A stretch of DNA of 64,000 nt from Helicobacter cappadocius. GTDB lineage: Bacteria; Campylobacterota; Campylobacteria; Campylobacterales; Helicobacteraceae. Location of the stretch: the NCBI RefSeq assembly GCF_030688855.1, contig NZ_JAUYZK010000003.1, positions 111,756-175,755 of the forward strand. Reading direction: 5' to 3'. Below the pieces are notes generated by a model. The model searched no databases, was not told the DNA's origin, and was given only the letters and a program-made list of their open reading frames with translations. The position numbers and the translations under genes are program-made. Shown piece after piece: positions 54,824 to 63,352 of the stretch (position 1 is its first letter; the number at the start of each line of letters is the position of its first letter).

Positions 54824-55231
54824 ATGGAAATTATATATTGGCTACTCGACTATAAAAATGTTCTTACTTATACTGATTTTATTATTGGAATTAGCGGATT
54901 CTTTTTTGCATTTTTTTGTTTTTGTATTTTTTTTGGAATGCTATCAGTTCTCAAAAAGAGAACATTTTCTGTTCCTTATTTTCTGTTTTTTCTTTGTTTA
55001 GTGTGTTTCCCCTTTTGCTTGAATGAAGATGAAGTCGTTGTTTTTTTTCTAAAAAAACATTTTTTAGAAAAACAATATATAGATTTTAAAGTCTATCAGG
55101 CAGAGAAGAGAAAAACTGAAGAGCAAGAAGCCAAGAAGAAGAGAGCTGAAGAACAAGAATCAGCAGAAAGAAAAAAAGAATTACAAGCAAAAATTCAAGC
55201 AGCACTAAAGGAAAAAGGACTAGAGAAATGA
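54824..55231 (+). CDS. Membrane protein with charged tail, unknown
   Basis: A 135-residue protein: two or three hydrophobic helices (about 18-42 and 50-66) and a long Lys/Glu-rich coiled coil at the carboxy end (EKRKTEEQEAKKKRAEEQESAERKKELQAK). ATG 54824 is preceded by AAAGGAAC. It overlaps the next membrane gene by ATGA, so the two proteins probably work together. Function unknown; entry exclusion is a possibility for small membrane proteins of conjugative elements. Confidence 0.5.
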   Translation: MEIIYWLLDYKNVLTYTDFIIGISGFFFAFFCFCIFFGMLSVLKKRTFSVPYFLFFLCLVCFPFCLNEDEVVVFFLKKHFLEKQYIDFKVYQAEKRKTEEQEAKKKRAEEQESAERKKELQAKIQAALKEKGLEK

Positions 55232-55602
55232 AGAAAAACATATTAAAAAATTTGCCAAAAATTAGAATGATCGATATATTTGCAGCTATTGTAGCAATTC
55301 TCATCACTTATTTTTGCGCTCCAATAGTTTATTATGGATCTGCTCCATTGGTGGCAAAATACAAAGAGTATTTGGTTGAAAATAATCCTTATACAAATGA
55401 ATTAAGGATTTATTTTGAAGGAAAACTTGTAAGAAGTTATCCCAATATTGCTAGTGGTGATGGTACTAAAAGTGTAATGATAGACAAAAATAGCAAAGGA
55501 GTTGATTTTACCACCACAGATTTATCAAAAAATCCTCCCAAAAGCTTTAAGCTTAGTTGCAGCAAACACAAGGGTTGTGAGGAATTGTCTGTGGAAAAAT
55601 AA
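55228..55602 (+). CDS. Membrane-anchored exported protein, unknown
   Basis: A 124-residue protein with one amino-terminal helix (about 15-40) and a periplasmic part with two Cys near the end (SCSKHKGCEEL) that may form a disulfide. It partners the preceding gene by overlap. No recognised family. Confidence 0.5.
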   Translation: MKKNILKNLPKIRMIDIFAAIVAILITYFCAPIVYYGSAPLVAKYKEYLVENNPYTNELRIYFEGKLVRSYPNIASGDGTKSVMIDKNSKGVDFTTTDLSKNPPKSFKLSCSKHKGCEELSVEK

Positions 55603-55817
55603 ACATAAAGCAAACAAATAATTAAATAGCTAATTTTATTTTAAGAAATCATAAGTTAGAATAATTGCCAAATATGTAAGTAATTTTTAAATAGAGATTT
55701 TTCAACAAAGATGTGAGGGTAAACCGCCTAGATAGAGAAGATCATAAAATTTGTAGCAAGGTAGATAGAGCCTTGAAGCCTTAAAGAATTCATAACAAAA
55801 AACACAAGGAGAAAGCA
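55603..55817 (+). promoter_or_regulatory. Leader region of the element OMP gene
   Basis: No gene in these 215 bases. A TAGAATAAT box near 55,655 could be the -10, giving a leader of about 150 bases that contains TAGATAGAG twice and a short AAGG/CCTT pairing. AAGGAGAAAG precedes the start. Confidence 0.3.
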
Positions 55818-56747
55818 ATGAAAATAATGATGAGTGCCTTAGTGGCTACTGCACTATTGGGCAGTATAGCAATAGCTGATGAGATAGATGATCAAATCCA
55901 AAGACTAGAAAAAGAGAACAAACTCTTAGAACTTCAGAAGAAGAAAAAAGAATTAGAAAAACAAAATCAAATGGTTAATAAAAACAATACTGATGGAAAT
56001 AATAGTTTAACTATTGATAGTAAAAGTGGAAAAACAAAAAATCCTAACTCAAAAAATGGAGGATTTATAGGAGTAGAGGGGGTTTTGGGGGGAGATACCA
56101 TTAATGATACCTATTATATTCAAGATACTTGTGATGGGAGAACTCAATGTAGTTCTACTATTCTTTTTACTGCTTCAAATACTACCTTTGATCTGGGTTT
56201 GGTAGGGGGCTATCAACACTATTTTGGAAGCTCTCAAAGACATGGCATCAAAGTCTCTGCTCATTTGTATTCAGGGTTTGGGAATAGCTGGCAATTATCA
56301 GCTGTTGATCCACTATTTGGAGATAATGTAACTGGGAGCATATCTTATATACCCATAAAATTTGGTTTTGATGTGAAGTATCTATGGGATTTTATGCAAA
56401 GAGGTAAGCATACCTTAGGGCTAAATGTGGGACTTGGATATGAATTTGATGCTTATGTGAATGGTAAATCAACAGTAAGTAACTATGATGATGAAAAATT
56501 AGATAGTATTTTTTTAAATAGCTTCTACCCTGTCATAGGACTGCATTATTACTATGGACATCATCAGTTTGAGTTGATGTATCGATTTGGTGGGATATTT
56601 AGTGAATTAGGTTCTAAACAAGTGTATTATGATTCAGAGCCAATTACAGCCGTACTTTCCGACGCGAGTTTAACTTCTGTTACAAGTTATAAAATAAGCC
56701 TACTAAACCAATCCTACCTCACCATCAACTATGCGTATAGGTTTTAA
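55818..56747 (+). CDS. Element-encoded outer-membrane protein with coiled-coil amino end
   Basis: A 309-residue Helicobacter-type outer-membrane barrel. Signal peptide (cleavage after SIAIA), a coiled coil (DDQIQRLEKENKLLELQKKKKELEKQ, about 22-50), an Asn-rich linker, then the barrel from about 80 (GGFIGVEGVLGG... FGFDVKYLWDFMQRGKHTLGLNVGLGYEFDAYVNG) ending in NYAYRF. Two Cys (TCDGRTQC) form a likely loop disulfide. It is a relative of the chromosomal protein at 28,979. A role in mating-pair contact or surface change of the recipient is possible. Confidence 0.75.
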   Translation: MKIMMSALVATALLGSIAIADEIDDQIQRLEKENKLLELQKKKKELEKQNQMVNKNNTDGNNSLTIDSKSGKTKNPNSKNGGFIGVEGVLGGDTINDTYYIQDTCDGRTQCSSTILFTASNTTFDLGLVGGYQHYFGSSQRHGIKVSAHLYSGFGNSWQLSAVDPLFGDNVTGSISYIPIKFGFDVKYLWDFMQRGKHTLGLNVGLGYEFDAYVNGKSTVSNYDDEKLDSIFLNSFYPVIGLHYYYGHHQFELMYRFGGIFSELGSKQVYYDSEPITAVLSDASLTSVTSYKISLLNQSYLTINYAYRF

Positions 56748-56780
56748 AACATTATGAATTACATTATTAAGAAATAAAGA

Positions 56781-57311
56781 ATGAAAAGCATCAGAATCAA
56801 TATTGAAGATACTGACACTGCCAACAAACTAGAAACTCTTCTTAGTTTGTTTGGCAATGATATTGAGGTTATTTCTCTAAAAGAAGGCACTCCTAGTCAA
56901 AACAAAGGAGATGATTATGAGTTATTTGTTGGAAATGTTTTAGCTAATAGGGATTTTCAAGTGATTCAAACAGGAAAGATTTTTTTAATTGCTGATCATA
57001 AAGTTGATTTGATAGCTATCAAAGATGATGAACTGATGATGATTCAGTGTAAGAATTATGATGTAAGTAGTCCTTATCAAATGGAAAAACAAGAACTCAT
57101 TGAACTCGAAGAACATATAGATAGCTTTATGAAATCATATATTTGGTCATTTCAAAAAATAACAGATATTCAAATTAGAATTTTTGTTTCTCACGATAAT
57201 ATTCTTACGCAAAAAGCCAAAGATTACTGTAGAAATAGTGCTAGAATAAAATACAGAGTATGCAATGAAGACAATAAAGAAAAATATCACGACAATACTT
57301 TGATGATATGA
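56781..57311 (+). CDS. PD-(D/E)XK (Mrr-like) nuclease of a defence module
   Basis: A 176-residue protein. The core GDDYELFVGNVLANRDFQVIQTG...ADHKVDLIAIKDDELMMIQCKN shows the Mrr/RecB-type pattern: Glu47, then Asp76 and the Gln-Cys-Lys91 triad of a restriction-endonuclease fold. It stands 53 bases before the GHKL ATPase gene. With the ATPase and the converging cytosine methyltransferase it would make a restriction-modification-like module. Target sequence unknown. Confidence 0.65.
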   Translation: MKSIRINIEDTDTANKLETLLSLFGNDIEVISLKEGTPSQNKGDDYELFVGNVLANRDFQVIQTGKIFLIADHKVDLIAIKDDELMMIQCKNYDVSSPYQMEKQELIELEEHIDSFMKSYIWSFQKITDIQIRIFVSHDNILTQKAKDYCRNSARIKYRVCNEDNKEKYHDNTLMI

Positions 57312-57364
57312 AGTTATTTAAAAAGCGAGAGTTCTGGATAACATACACTATAGAGGTTTGATTG

Positions 57365-59002
57365 ATGAAAGAAGCTAAATTTGATGTTACGTTTAATGCC
57401 ATTAGGCAAATGGGACAAAATCTCTATAAAAATATTTATGGCATCTTAATAGAATATATTACCAACTCATATGATGCAGATGCTTCTTATGTAAAAATTA
57501 AAATTGATAGGAAAAAAGGGAGTATTATTATAGAAGACGACGGTACCGGAATGACACTACAAGAACTCAATGATAATTTCTTGAAAATTGGGGAAAATAG
57601 ACGGAAAAAATACATATCTACAAAAACACAAAAAGGAAGATTAGTAACAGGCAGAAAGGGTCTTGGCAAACTAGCTTTTTTTGGGTTATTTTACTCTTTT
57701 AAAATAGAAACTTTTAAGGATAACTATAAAAGTTCTCTAACTGTTAAATGTATCCAGAATGCAGAAGGCGATTCTAATCTTGAGGTAATGATAGATGATC
57801 GCCCTCAAGCAGTTGAACATCCCAATGGAACAATTATTTATTTATCTGAAAATACAAAAGAAATTATAGATAATAAAAATCTTGCTGAATCTATAGCAAA
57901 AAGATTGAATCTTATGTATGATAATATTCCTGATGATCCAGATGGATTTACTATATATTTAGGGGAAAATATTATCAATAAAAGTTATAGAAATGAACTT
58001 GTTTTAAATCATGACATAAGATTTAGTTATAAAATTCCAGAAGATATAGATCGATTTACTAAAGATGAAGAAATTATTAATTACATAAAAGATAATGAAA
58101 TTACTGGAATAATAATAGCAAGGGAAAAAACAGTAAATATAAAAGAGAATAAAGGAGTAATTTTATTTGCTAGAGGAAAACTTTGCCAAGAGGCAACTTA
58201 TTTAAATATAAACCCTTCAAATAATTATGCATACGCACACTTATATGCAGAATTTAATGTGGATTTTATTGACAATGAGCTAGAAGACAACATTGGAACA
58301 GATAGAACAGCATTGAGTGAAACAAAAACTACAAAGAAACTTTTTGATATCATAGAAAAACTTATAAAATTTTATGCTAGATTATATGATGAAGATTCTA
58401 AGGAACGAACTGAAAAAAAATTACAAAATTTTAAAGAACAAGATATTTATTTAGATATGAAGAAAGAGATCGAAAATATTTATAATAAAGTTATCCGAGA
58501 AGAGTTGTTTAAATTAATAAATATTCAATTGAAATCCAATTCTGAAGAAGAAATCAATGATAAGAGCTTTAAATCATTTAGAGAATTAATAGATTCAACT
58601 ATTCCAATTAAGATTTTAAACTCCAATCGACGCAGTAAAAATGATTTCAAAGATAATATCACGACCTCATATGATTGTTTAATACAAACACTAAAAGATA
58701 AGTATAACTACAATCAGAGTGATGGCAATGCACTTTTTAATCAAATTTATGCAGAAAAAAGTAAATTTTATAAACTCAGTTCAGATGCAAATAATCTATC
58801 CACTGATAATCAAAAAAATCTTGTCAAACTGATGAGAGAATGGGGAGAAGCAGTTGTAATTGCTCGAAATATAATTTATCACACTAATGATAGAAAATGT
58901 ATAAATAAAAATCTCTCCATTGAAAACTCAAAAAGATTTTTAGCAATGATAGACTTATTCTTAGAAATGGATAATATTTTCTTTAGTTCAATAAATAGCT
59001 GA
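57365..59002 (+). CDS. GHKL (Hsp90/MutL/MORC-like) ATPase of a defence module
   Basis: A 545-residue ATPase. The Bergerat ATP site is complete: N box ILIEYITNSYDADA (about 28-40), G1 box EDDGTGM (57-63) and G2 box TGRKGLGKLA (95-103). The rest is helical, with a transducer-like region to about 330 and no membrane segment or kinase His, so it is not a sensor kinase. Proteins of this kind are encoded in some restriction-modification loci, where they act with a nuclease. The start ATG 57365 follows GAGG. Its last 15 bases overlap the end of the methyltransferase gene. Confidence 0.75.
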   Translation: MKEAKFDVTFNAIRQMGQNLYKNIYGILIEYITNSYDADASYVKIKIDRKKGSIIIEDDGTGMTLQELNDNFLKIGENRRKKYISTKTQKGRLVTGRKGLGKLAFFGLFYSFKIETFKDNYKSSLTVKCIQNAEGDSNLEVMIDDRPQAVEHPNGTIIYLSENTKEIIDNKNLAESIAKRLNLMYDNIPDDPDGFTIYLGENIINKSYRNELVLNHDIRFSYKIPEDIDRFTKDEEIINYIKDNEITGIIIAREKTVNIKENKGVILFARGKLCQEATYLNINPSNNYAYAHLYAEFNVDFIDNELEDNIGTDRTALSETKTTKKLFDIIEKLIKFYARLYDEDSKERTEKKLQNFKEQDIYLDMKKEIENIYNKVIREELFKLINIQLKSNSEEEINDKSFKSFRELIDSTIPIKILNSNRRSKNDFKDNITTSYDCLIQTLKDKYNYNQSDGNALFNQIYAEKSKFYKLSSDANNLSTDNQKNLVKLMREWGEAVVIARNIIYHTNDRKCINKNLSIENSKRFLAMIDLFLEMDNIFFSSINS

Positions 59003-60013
59003 TGTAAAAATCTCTCCCACTGCTTTAGAAAGATTTACTGGAACCGCATTTCCTATTTGTTTTGCTATTTGACTATCTGTTCCATAAAATTCATAATCTT
59101 TTGGAAAAGATTGTAATAATGCCCCCTCCCTTAAAGACAATGCTCTATCTTGTTCGGGATGTCCAAATCTACCACTATAATATTGATTAAATTTGGTTGT
59201 GATGGTTGAGCTTATTTTATCCCAAGCTAATCTTCCGTAATTATCACAAAATATTTCTTTTTTGGAGTGGCAGGGTAATTTCAAATCATCACTCCAATTA
59301 GTCCTTAAACCACCATTTAATGGAGTAGATTTGATTCTTCTAAGGTTTATTTCATTGAGTTTTTTAGAACGATGTAAAGTATCTTTCTCAGAAGGTCTAT
59401 CGTGCTCAATTGATTCTAAATTATAAATAACATCTCTTAAGGTGATTGGAGATTGTTTTTGAATATTATCAAATGACAACCTTACGCCTTTTATTCTACA
59501 GGCAATCAAAAAAAGTCTTTTTCTATTTTGAGCTACACCAAAATCTTTTGCGTTTAGGACTTTATACTCAAAATGATAACCATTTTTCTGAAGCATTACA
59601 ATAAAATTAAAAAAGTAAGGATTTTCTTGATTCAACCTACTTACATTTTCCATCAATACAAAATGTGGTTTTACACCATTAATAATTCTTCTAAACTCAT
59701 CAAGTAGCGTTTTCCTATCATCATTTTGTTTTTTTCTTGTATTTATCATACTGTATGGCTGACAAGGGGCACAACCTGCTAACATTGTATAATCACCTTT
59801 AGACACATTCTCTTTAAAAAGATTTTTGATTTCTTTGACTGTAATATTTGTGATATTTTTATTAATAAATATTGCATCATTATTTTTCTCATAAGTATCT
59901 TTGCATGATTTTTCAAAATCAATTCCAGCAAATACATTAATACCTGCTAGTTCTAAACCTTTTGTCAACCCTCCTGCACCACTGAAAAAATCGATCGCTT
60001 GAATCTTTTTCAC
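58988..60013 (-). CDS. DNA (cytosine-5) methyltransferase
   Basis: A 341-residue m5C methyltransferase. Motif I DFFSGAGGLTKGLELAG, motif IV GCAPCQPYS with catalytic Cys84, motif VI LMENVSR, motif VIII QNRKRLFLIA, a target domain of about 90 residues, motif IX LREGALLQSFP and motif X QIGNAVP are complete. The start is GTG behind AAAGG. It runs against the nuclease-ATPase pair and away from the HTH gene, the only minus-strand gene in the element. It probably protects host DNA from the adjacent nuclease. Confidence 0.93.
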   Translation of the reverse strand: MKKIQAIDFFSGAGGLTKGLELAGINVFAGIDFEKSCKDTYEKNNDAIFINKNITNITVKEIKNLFKENVSKGDYTMLAGCAPCQPYSMINTRKKQNDDRKTLLDEFRRIINGVKPHFVLMENVSRLNQENPYFFNFIVMLQKNGYHFEYKVLNAKDFGVAQNRKRLFLIACRIKGVRLSFDNIQKQSPITLRDVIYNLESIEHDRPSEKDTLHRSKKLNEINLRRIKSTPLNGGLRTNWSDDLKLPCHSKKEIFCDNYGRLAWDKISSTITTKFNQYYSGRFGHPEQDRALSLREGALLQSFPKDYEFYGTDSQIAKQIGNAVPVNLSKAVGEIFTSAIY

Positions 60014-60085
60014 CTTTAATCCTTTTAAATGATTTTTAAGTTGTATTATTTTAATATAATATTTATTAATTAAGGTTTAAAAATA

Positions 60086-60367
60086 ATGCAAAATAAATCA
60101 AGAAAAAACAAAAATACAATATATGGCAAAACAAGGACAAAATCAAAAAAATCACAAATTATTTTTGATGATCTAAAAAAAAGACTCCGTCTATTAAATA
60201 GTAATATATCAAGTTTTTCAAGGTATTCTGGTATTTCAACACCTACTATTTATGGGTGGCAAAAAAATGGTATTCCAATGTATGTGCAAAGAATTATTGA
60301 GCTACTAGAAGCAAAAAAAATAACTAAAGATAGATTAAAAGAGTTATCTGAAATTAATACAATTTAA
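60086..60367 (+). CDS. Small HTH protein divergent from the methyltransferase
   Basis: A 93-residue protein with a very basic amino end and a helix-turn-helix (NSNISSFSRYSGISTPTIYGWQKNGIPMYVQRIIELLE, about 45-82) of the Cro/YdaS type. It is divergent from the methyltransferase with a 72-base AT-rich gap, the classic position of a controller protein of restriction-modification genes. Confidence 0.65.
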   Translation: MQNKSRKNKNTIYGKTRTKSKKSQIIFDDLKKRLRLLNSNISSFSRYSGISTPTIYGWQKNGIPMYVQRIIELLEAKKITKDRLKELSEINTI

Positions 60368-60407
60368 TTATCAAAAACTAAAACATCGATTTTGCATTTC
60401 TGATTTA

Positions 60408-60430
60408 CCTATTCTCTGATAGGATTTTTT
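60408..60430 (+). terminator. Terminator after the HTH gene
   Basis: CCTAT/ATAGG stem, six-base loop, followed by ATTTTTT. Confidence 0.75.
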
Positions 60431-60504
60431 AATACTAAAGTAAATTTTGCTATGAAATAGCTATCAAATCACTCAAATAAATCAACTATACAAGGATTTT
60501 AGAT

Positions 60505-61893
60505 ATGAAAGAACAATCTATGAATATGACAAAACAAATCACAAATACAATCCATCAACTTATAAAAACAATCTTTTTAAGCACTGTATCTATAGTAATG
60601 TTAAATGCCATAACTCCAGTGCAAGAAGTACATGATTCACAGGCTAATGCAACAGCTGCAATCACTGCTTCAAGAATGGCAGATCAAATCACAAAAGCCT
60701 CTAAAATGATAGAACAATACAACCAAATCATCACAGAGGCTAAAGCCACTGTTGCTCAGCTTGATCAAATCAATCAAATGATGAATGGCGTTAATAGTTT
60801 TCTAAATGGATCATCAATTGCTATAGCCAATCCTGCAGAATTTATAGATGACGCTAATGATATTATCAAAAGAATGGGAGAAAATGCCCAAAGACTTCAA
60901 AAAACTCTAAAAAACTATGATATTAGAGATCATTTACATTGGAAAAGAATAAGTACGAACTGCCCTTGGCTAAGCTATGATAAAATTGCTCCCAAACAAA
61001 TCAAGATGTTACTTAGTAAAATAGGAATAGAATCAGAAGAAATCAAAGCTTTTAAAAGATTAGGAGATGCACTCTCAGATGATATTACTTCAAACACTCA
61101 AGCAGTTGCAGGAACGCTTAGCGGAAGAGCATTAGCACTAGAGTTTTGTGCAAAAGCTAGTGTGATAAGACACAACATAGATATGCACGATTGCAAATTA
61201 AAACTTGATGAATATTCTTTATCAGGGGATTTATACAGCTATGCTAAAACTAAAGAAGAGTGCAACAAAAAAGAAAGAGATTATAGAAAAGATATGATGG
61301 TTTTTAAATCCGAACAAACCAATCCTCTTTTAAATCGTTCTAAACAGATGATGGAAGCACTAGGAGTGCTAGATAAAAGCTATAACAAAAAAGGCACAGG
61401 CAAAGATAACAAAGGAGCAAAAATCTACTGCAAAGAAGGCAGTAATGATGATGAAGGGGAATTTTGCTACCCGCTTTTTTATGATACTAAAAGATTAAAT
61501 GATAATTTTGCAGATATTCAAAAAGAACTTGTTGATAAACTCACAAAAGCAGGAAGTGATAAAACTGCACAAGCTAATGCTTATGCAGATGTCAAACAAA
61601 AAAGCGATACTTTAATGCTAAGCTACATCAAAGATATTGCTAATAATCTAAGTTTTATGAATGAAACAATGTCTTTAGTGGGAAATCTTATCGCTAGAGA
61701 TTATAAACACAAATACGGAGATGAAGACTATGATGAAAGCGATGAAGAACTAGATAAAAAGATTACAGAAATGAATGAAGAATTTTTTAATAATACCCAA
61801 GAATACAAATCGATTACTGATTATAAAGCCAATCTTGATAAATATGGATTTCCTATTGTCTCTTTAAAAAGCAAAAAAGAAGATAAAGATTAA
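60505..61893 (+). CDS. virB5: VirB5-like T4SS minor pilus protein
   Basis: A 462-residue secreted protein. Signal sequence (hydrophobic IFLSTVSIVMLNAIT, about 22-36), then a helical VirB5/TrbJ-like region (SRMADQITKASKMIEQYNQIITEAKATVAQLDQINQMMNGV). Several Cys residues follow in a long carboxy part (KEECNKKERDY, IYCKEGSNDDEGEFCYP). VirB5 sits at the pilus tip. The gene is displaced some 13 kb from the other virB genes, behind the defence module. Confidence 0.65.
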   Translation: MKEQSMNMTKQITNTIHQLIKTIFLSTVSIVMLNAITPVQEVHDSQANATAAITASRMADQITKASKMIEQYNQIITEAKATVAQLDQINQMMNGVNSFLNGSSIAIANPAEFIDDANDIIKRMGENAQRLQKTLKNYDIRDHLHWKRISTNCPWLSYDKIAPKQIKMLLSKIGIESEEIKAFKRLGDALSDDITSNTQAVAGTLSGRALALEFCAKASVIRHNIDMHDCKLKLDEYSLSGDLYSYAKTKEECNKKERDYRKDMMVFKSEQTNPLLNRSKQMMEALGVLDKSYNKKGTGKDNKGAKIYCKEGSNDDEGEFCYPLFYDTKRLNDNFADIQKELVDKLTKAGSDKTAQANAYADVKQKSDTLMLSYIKDIANNLSFMNETMSLVGNLIARDYKHKYGDEDYDESDEELDKKITEMNEEFFNNTQEYKSITDYKANLDKYGFPIVSLKSKKEDKD

Positions 61894-61941
61894 AATATAA
61901 AAGAGCCAAAAAATGCGATAAATGGGACTTTGAAGGTATGC

Positions 61942-61947
61942 TATAAT
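61942..61947 (+). promoter_or_regulatory. Extended -10 of the type I toxin RNA
   Basis: TATGCTATAAT, i.e. TATAAT with the TGN extension; transcription would start near 61,954. Confidence 0.6.
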
Positions 61948-61953
61948 CTCATC

Positions 61954-62048
61954 GAGGTTCTGCCAGAGAGTCAGACCCTCTCAGGCAAATTTATGACCTC
62001 AAAAGTGAGGTGATGGAAATGCTTGAAGTAAAGACTATCAAAGTCTTG
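61954..62048 (-). ncRNA. Putative antisense RNA antitoxin
   Basis: On the minus strand TTGCTT (62078-62083), 17 bases and TATAAT (62055-62060) form a good sigma-70 promoter. The RNA would begin near 62,048 and run leftward across the toxin start codon, ribosome site and 5' hairpins. The 3' end is not defined. Confidence 0.5.
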
Positions 62049-62093
62049 GTGATTATTATAACACTTTGTTTATTAATAAGCAAGGTTTATTAA
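62019..62093 (+). CDS. Small hydrophobic peptide, putative type I toxin
   Basis: A 24-residue peptide: charged start (MLEVKTIK), one hydrophobic helix (VLVIIITLCLLI) and a short basic-aromatic end (SKVY), the plan of Ibs, Hok-like and AapA membrane toxins. ATG 62019 is 8 bases after GAGG; an ATG two codons earlier is possible. No other reading explains the conserved layout. Confidence 0.6.
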   Translation: MLEVKTIKVLVIIITLCLLISKVY

Positions 62094-62102
62094 CACTAAA
62101 GA

Positions 62103-62126
62103 CAAAGGGGGTATTGCTCCCCTTTG
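62103..62126 (+). terminator. Terminator of the toxin RNA
   Basis: Perfect eight-base stem CAAAGGGG/CCCCTTTG with an eight-base loop; a weak T-containing tail follows. Confidence 0.65.
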
Positions 62127-62262
62127 ATAGTCTAACTCTCTTTTAGTTAATTTCCTAACACATAAAATCTCAAAAAACCTCTAATATCAAAGTGTTAAAA
62201 TATCCTCTTTATCTATTAAAACCTTGCAATGATAACTATCATCTACTAACTTCTTAAATCAT

Positions 62263-62357
62263 CAAAAAGATTTCAAACTTTGTTTTATATAAGGGAGAAA
62301 AAGGCGTATGAATGTCCTTATTTGTGGGTTTTAAGCCCTTTGTTAGTGGCATAATAT
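62263..62357 (+). promoter_or_regulatory. Repeated promoter module, copy 2
   Basis: Same elements and order as 53561-53654, ending in AGTGGCATAAT (CATAAT 62350-62355). It precedes the 213-residue gene. Confidence 0.6.
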
Positions 62358-62383
62358 CTCTATTAAAACATTAGGAGATTAAT

Positions 62384-63025
62384 ATGAATACAGAAGTTAG
62401 AGAGTTGGATATGGGTTTATATGAAGATGCAATAGGAGTTTATGGCATGGGTGATAAAAAAATCATCATCAAGCACGATGAATATACAGATGATCCTCTA
62501 AGTTGGGGGCATTTTGAATTCTTTAGCACCCATAAGAGATATTACACTGATAGCAAATACAAAGCCATCAAGGCTAAAGATGGGTCTTTTTGGGGTATCG
62601 AAGATTTTGATAGTTTAGAAGAGATACAGGAGTTTCTTACCAATAATGATTATTTATTTAACTATGTTTATTTATATGAACATAGCGGTTTTAGGATATG
62701 GACAAGCACAGAAAAACAATATCCTAATAGTATAGATATGTTTTTTGATAGTGGTTGTTTTGGGTTTTTGTATGTGAGTAAAGATAAAGTTAGAAGAGAA
62801 TATGGAGTGAAGAAAATATCGCCAAAAGTAAAAAAGCAAGTTTATGATTTTATGAGTGGTTTTGTACAGAATGAATGGGAGCAGTATTTTAATGGAGAGG
62901 TTTATGAGTATTTGTTATTGGATAAAAATGATGTATACGAAGAATGTTTAGGTGGTTTTTATGGCTTAGAAGGTTTAAGAGAACATCTTAATAGCGAACT
63001 TAAAATACAAATGCCTATCATATAA
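62384..63025 (+). CDS. Conserved mobile-element protein, unknown
   Basis: A 213-residue soluble acidic protein. Its second half (GFLYVSKDKVRREYGVKKISPKVKKQVYDFMSGFVQNEWEQYFNGEVYEY...CLGGFYG) recalls a family of unnamed proteins common on plasmids and conjugative elements of Firmicutes and Bacteroidetes. ATG follows TTAGGAGATT. It is the first gene of a small downstream operon driven by the repeated module. Confidence 0.6.
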   Translation: MNTEVRELDMGLYEDAIGVYGMGDKKIIIKHDEYTDDPLSWGHFEFFSTHKRYYTDSKYKAIKAKDGSFWGIEDFDSLEEIQEFLTNNDYLFNYVYLYEHSGFRIWTSTEKQYPNSIDMFFDSGCFGFLYVSKDKVRREYGVKKISPKVKKQVYDFMSGFVQNEWEQYFNGEVYEYLLLDKNDVYEECLGGFYGLEGLREHLNSELKIQMPII

Positions 63026-63036
63026 AGGAGAAAATA

Positions 63037-63339
63037 ATGTTAAAAGTTAAAATCAAAAATAAAACTCTACTTTTGACCTTCCAGTCCTCTTTGCTTGAAG
63101 GGGGCGTGATGGTGAATGTGTTTGAAGGCAAGAAGCTTTTATTTGATATGGGATTTCCTAAAGTCCCAGATATTGAAGATGTAAAAGAAGAGCTTAGGAT
63201 TGCCTTATTTACTCCTAGTGGATTTGAGCCAAAAAAGTTAAAAGAAAATAAAAAGACCTTCAAACAGGATTTCAATCTTTTAGGGGATTTATTCAATCCA
63301 AGCTTGTTTGGTTTTGCAGCACTTAAAAACAATGAATAA
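63037..63339 (+). CDS. Small element protein, unknown
   Basis: A 100-residue protein, beta-rich at the amino end (KVKIKNKTLLLTFQSSLLEGGVMVNVFEG) with a Lys-rich middle. Good AAAGGAG before the ATG. Eleven bases after the previous gene. No family recognised. Confidence 0.45.
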   Translation: MLKVKIKNKTLLLTFQSSLLEGGVMVNVFEGKKLLFDMGFPKVPDIEDVKEELRIALFTPSGFEPKKLKENKKTFKQDFNLLGDLFNPSLFGFAALKNNE

Positions 63340-63352
63340 AGAGGGGCTAGAA

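Larger units (their letters stand above)
61954..62126 (+). ncRNA. Structured toxin mRNA of a putative type I toxin-antitoxin locus
   Basis: Between the promoter and a terminator lie, in order: GAGGT at the 5' end, a hairpin GCC-A-GAGAG/CTCTC-A-GGC (61962-61986), a hairpin ACCTCA-AAAG-TGAGGT (61996-62011) whose right arm contains the ribosome site GAGG, the small reading frame, and the terminator. The 5' GAGGT could compete for ACCTC, allowing a folding switch like that known for H. pylori aapA mRNA. Confidence 0.55.

Noticed and set aside
57365..59002. GHKL protein as a two-component sensor kinase
   Set aside because: There is no membrane segment, no His phospho-acceptor box and no response regulator beside it; the context is a nuclease and a methyltransferase.
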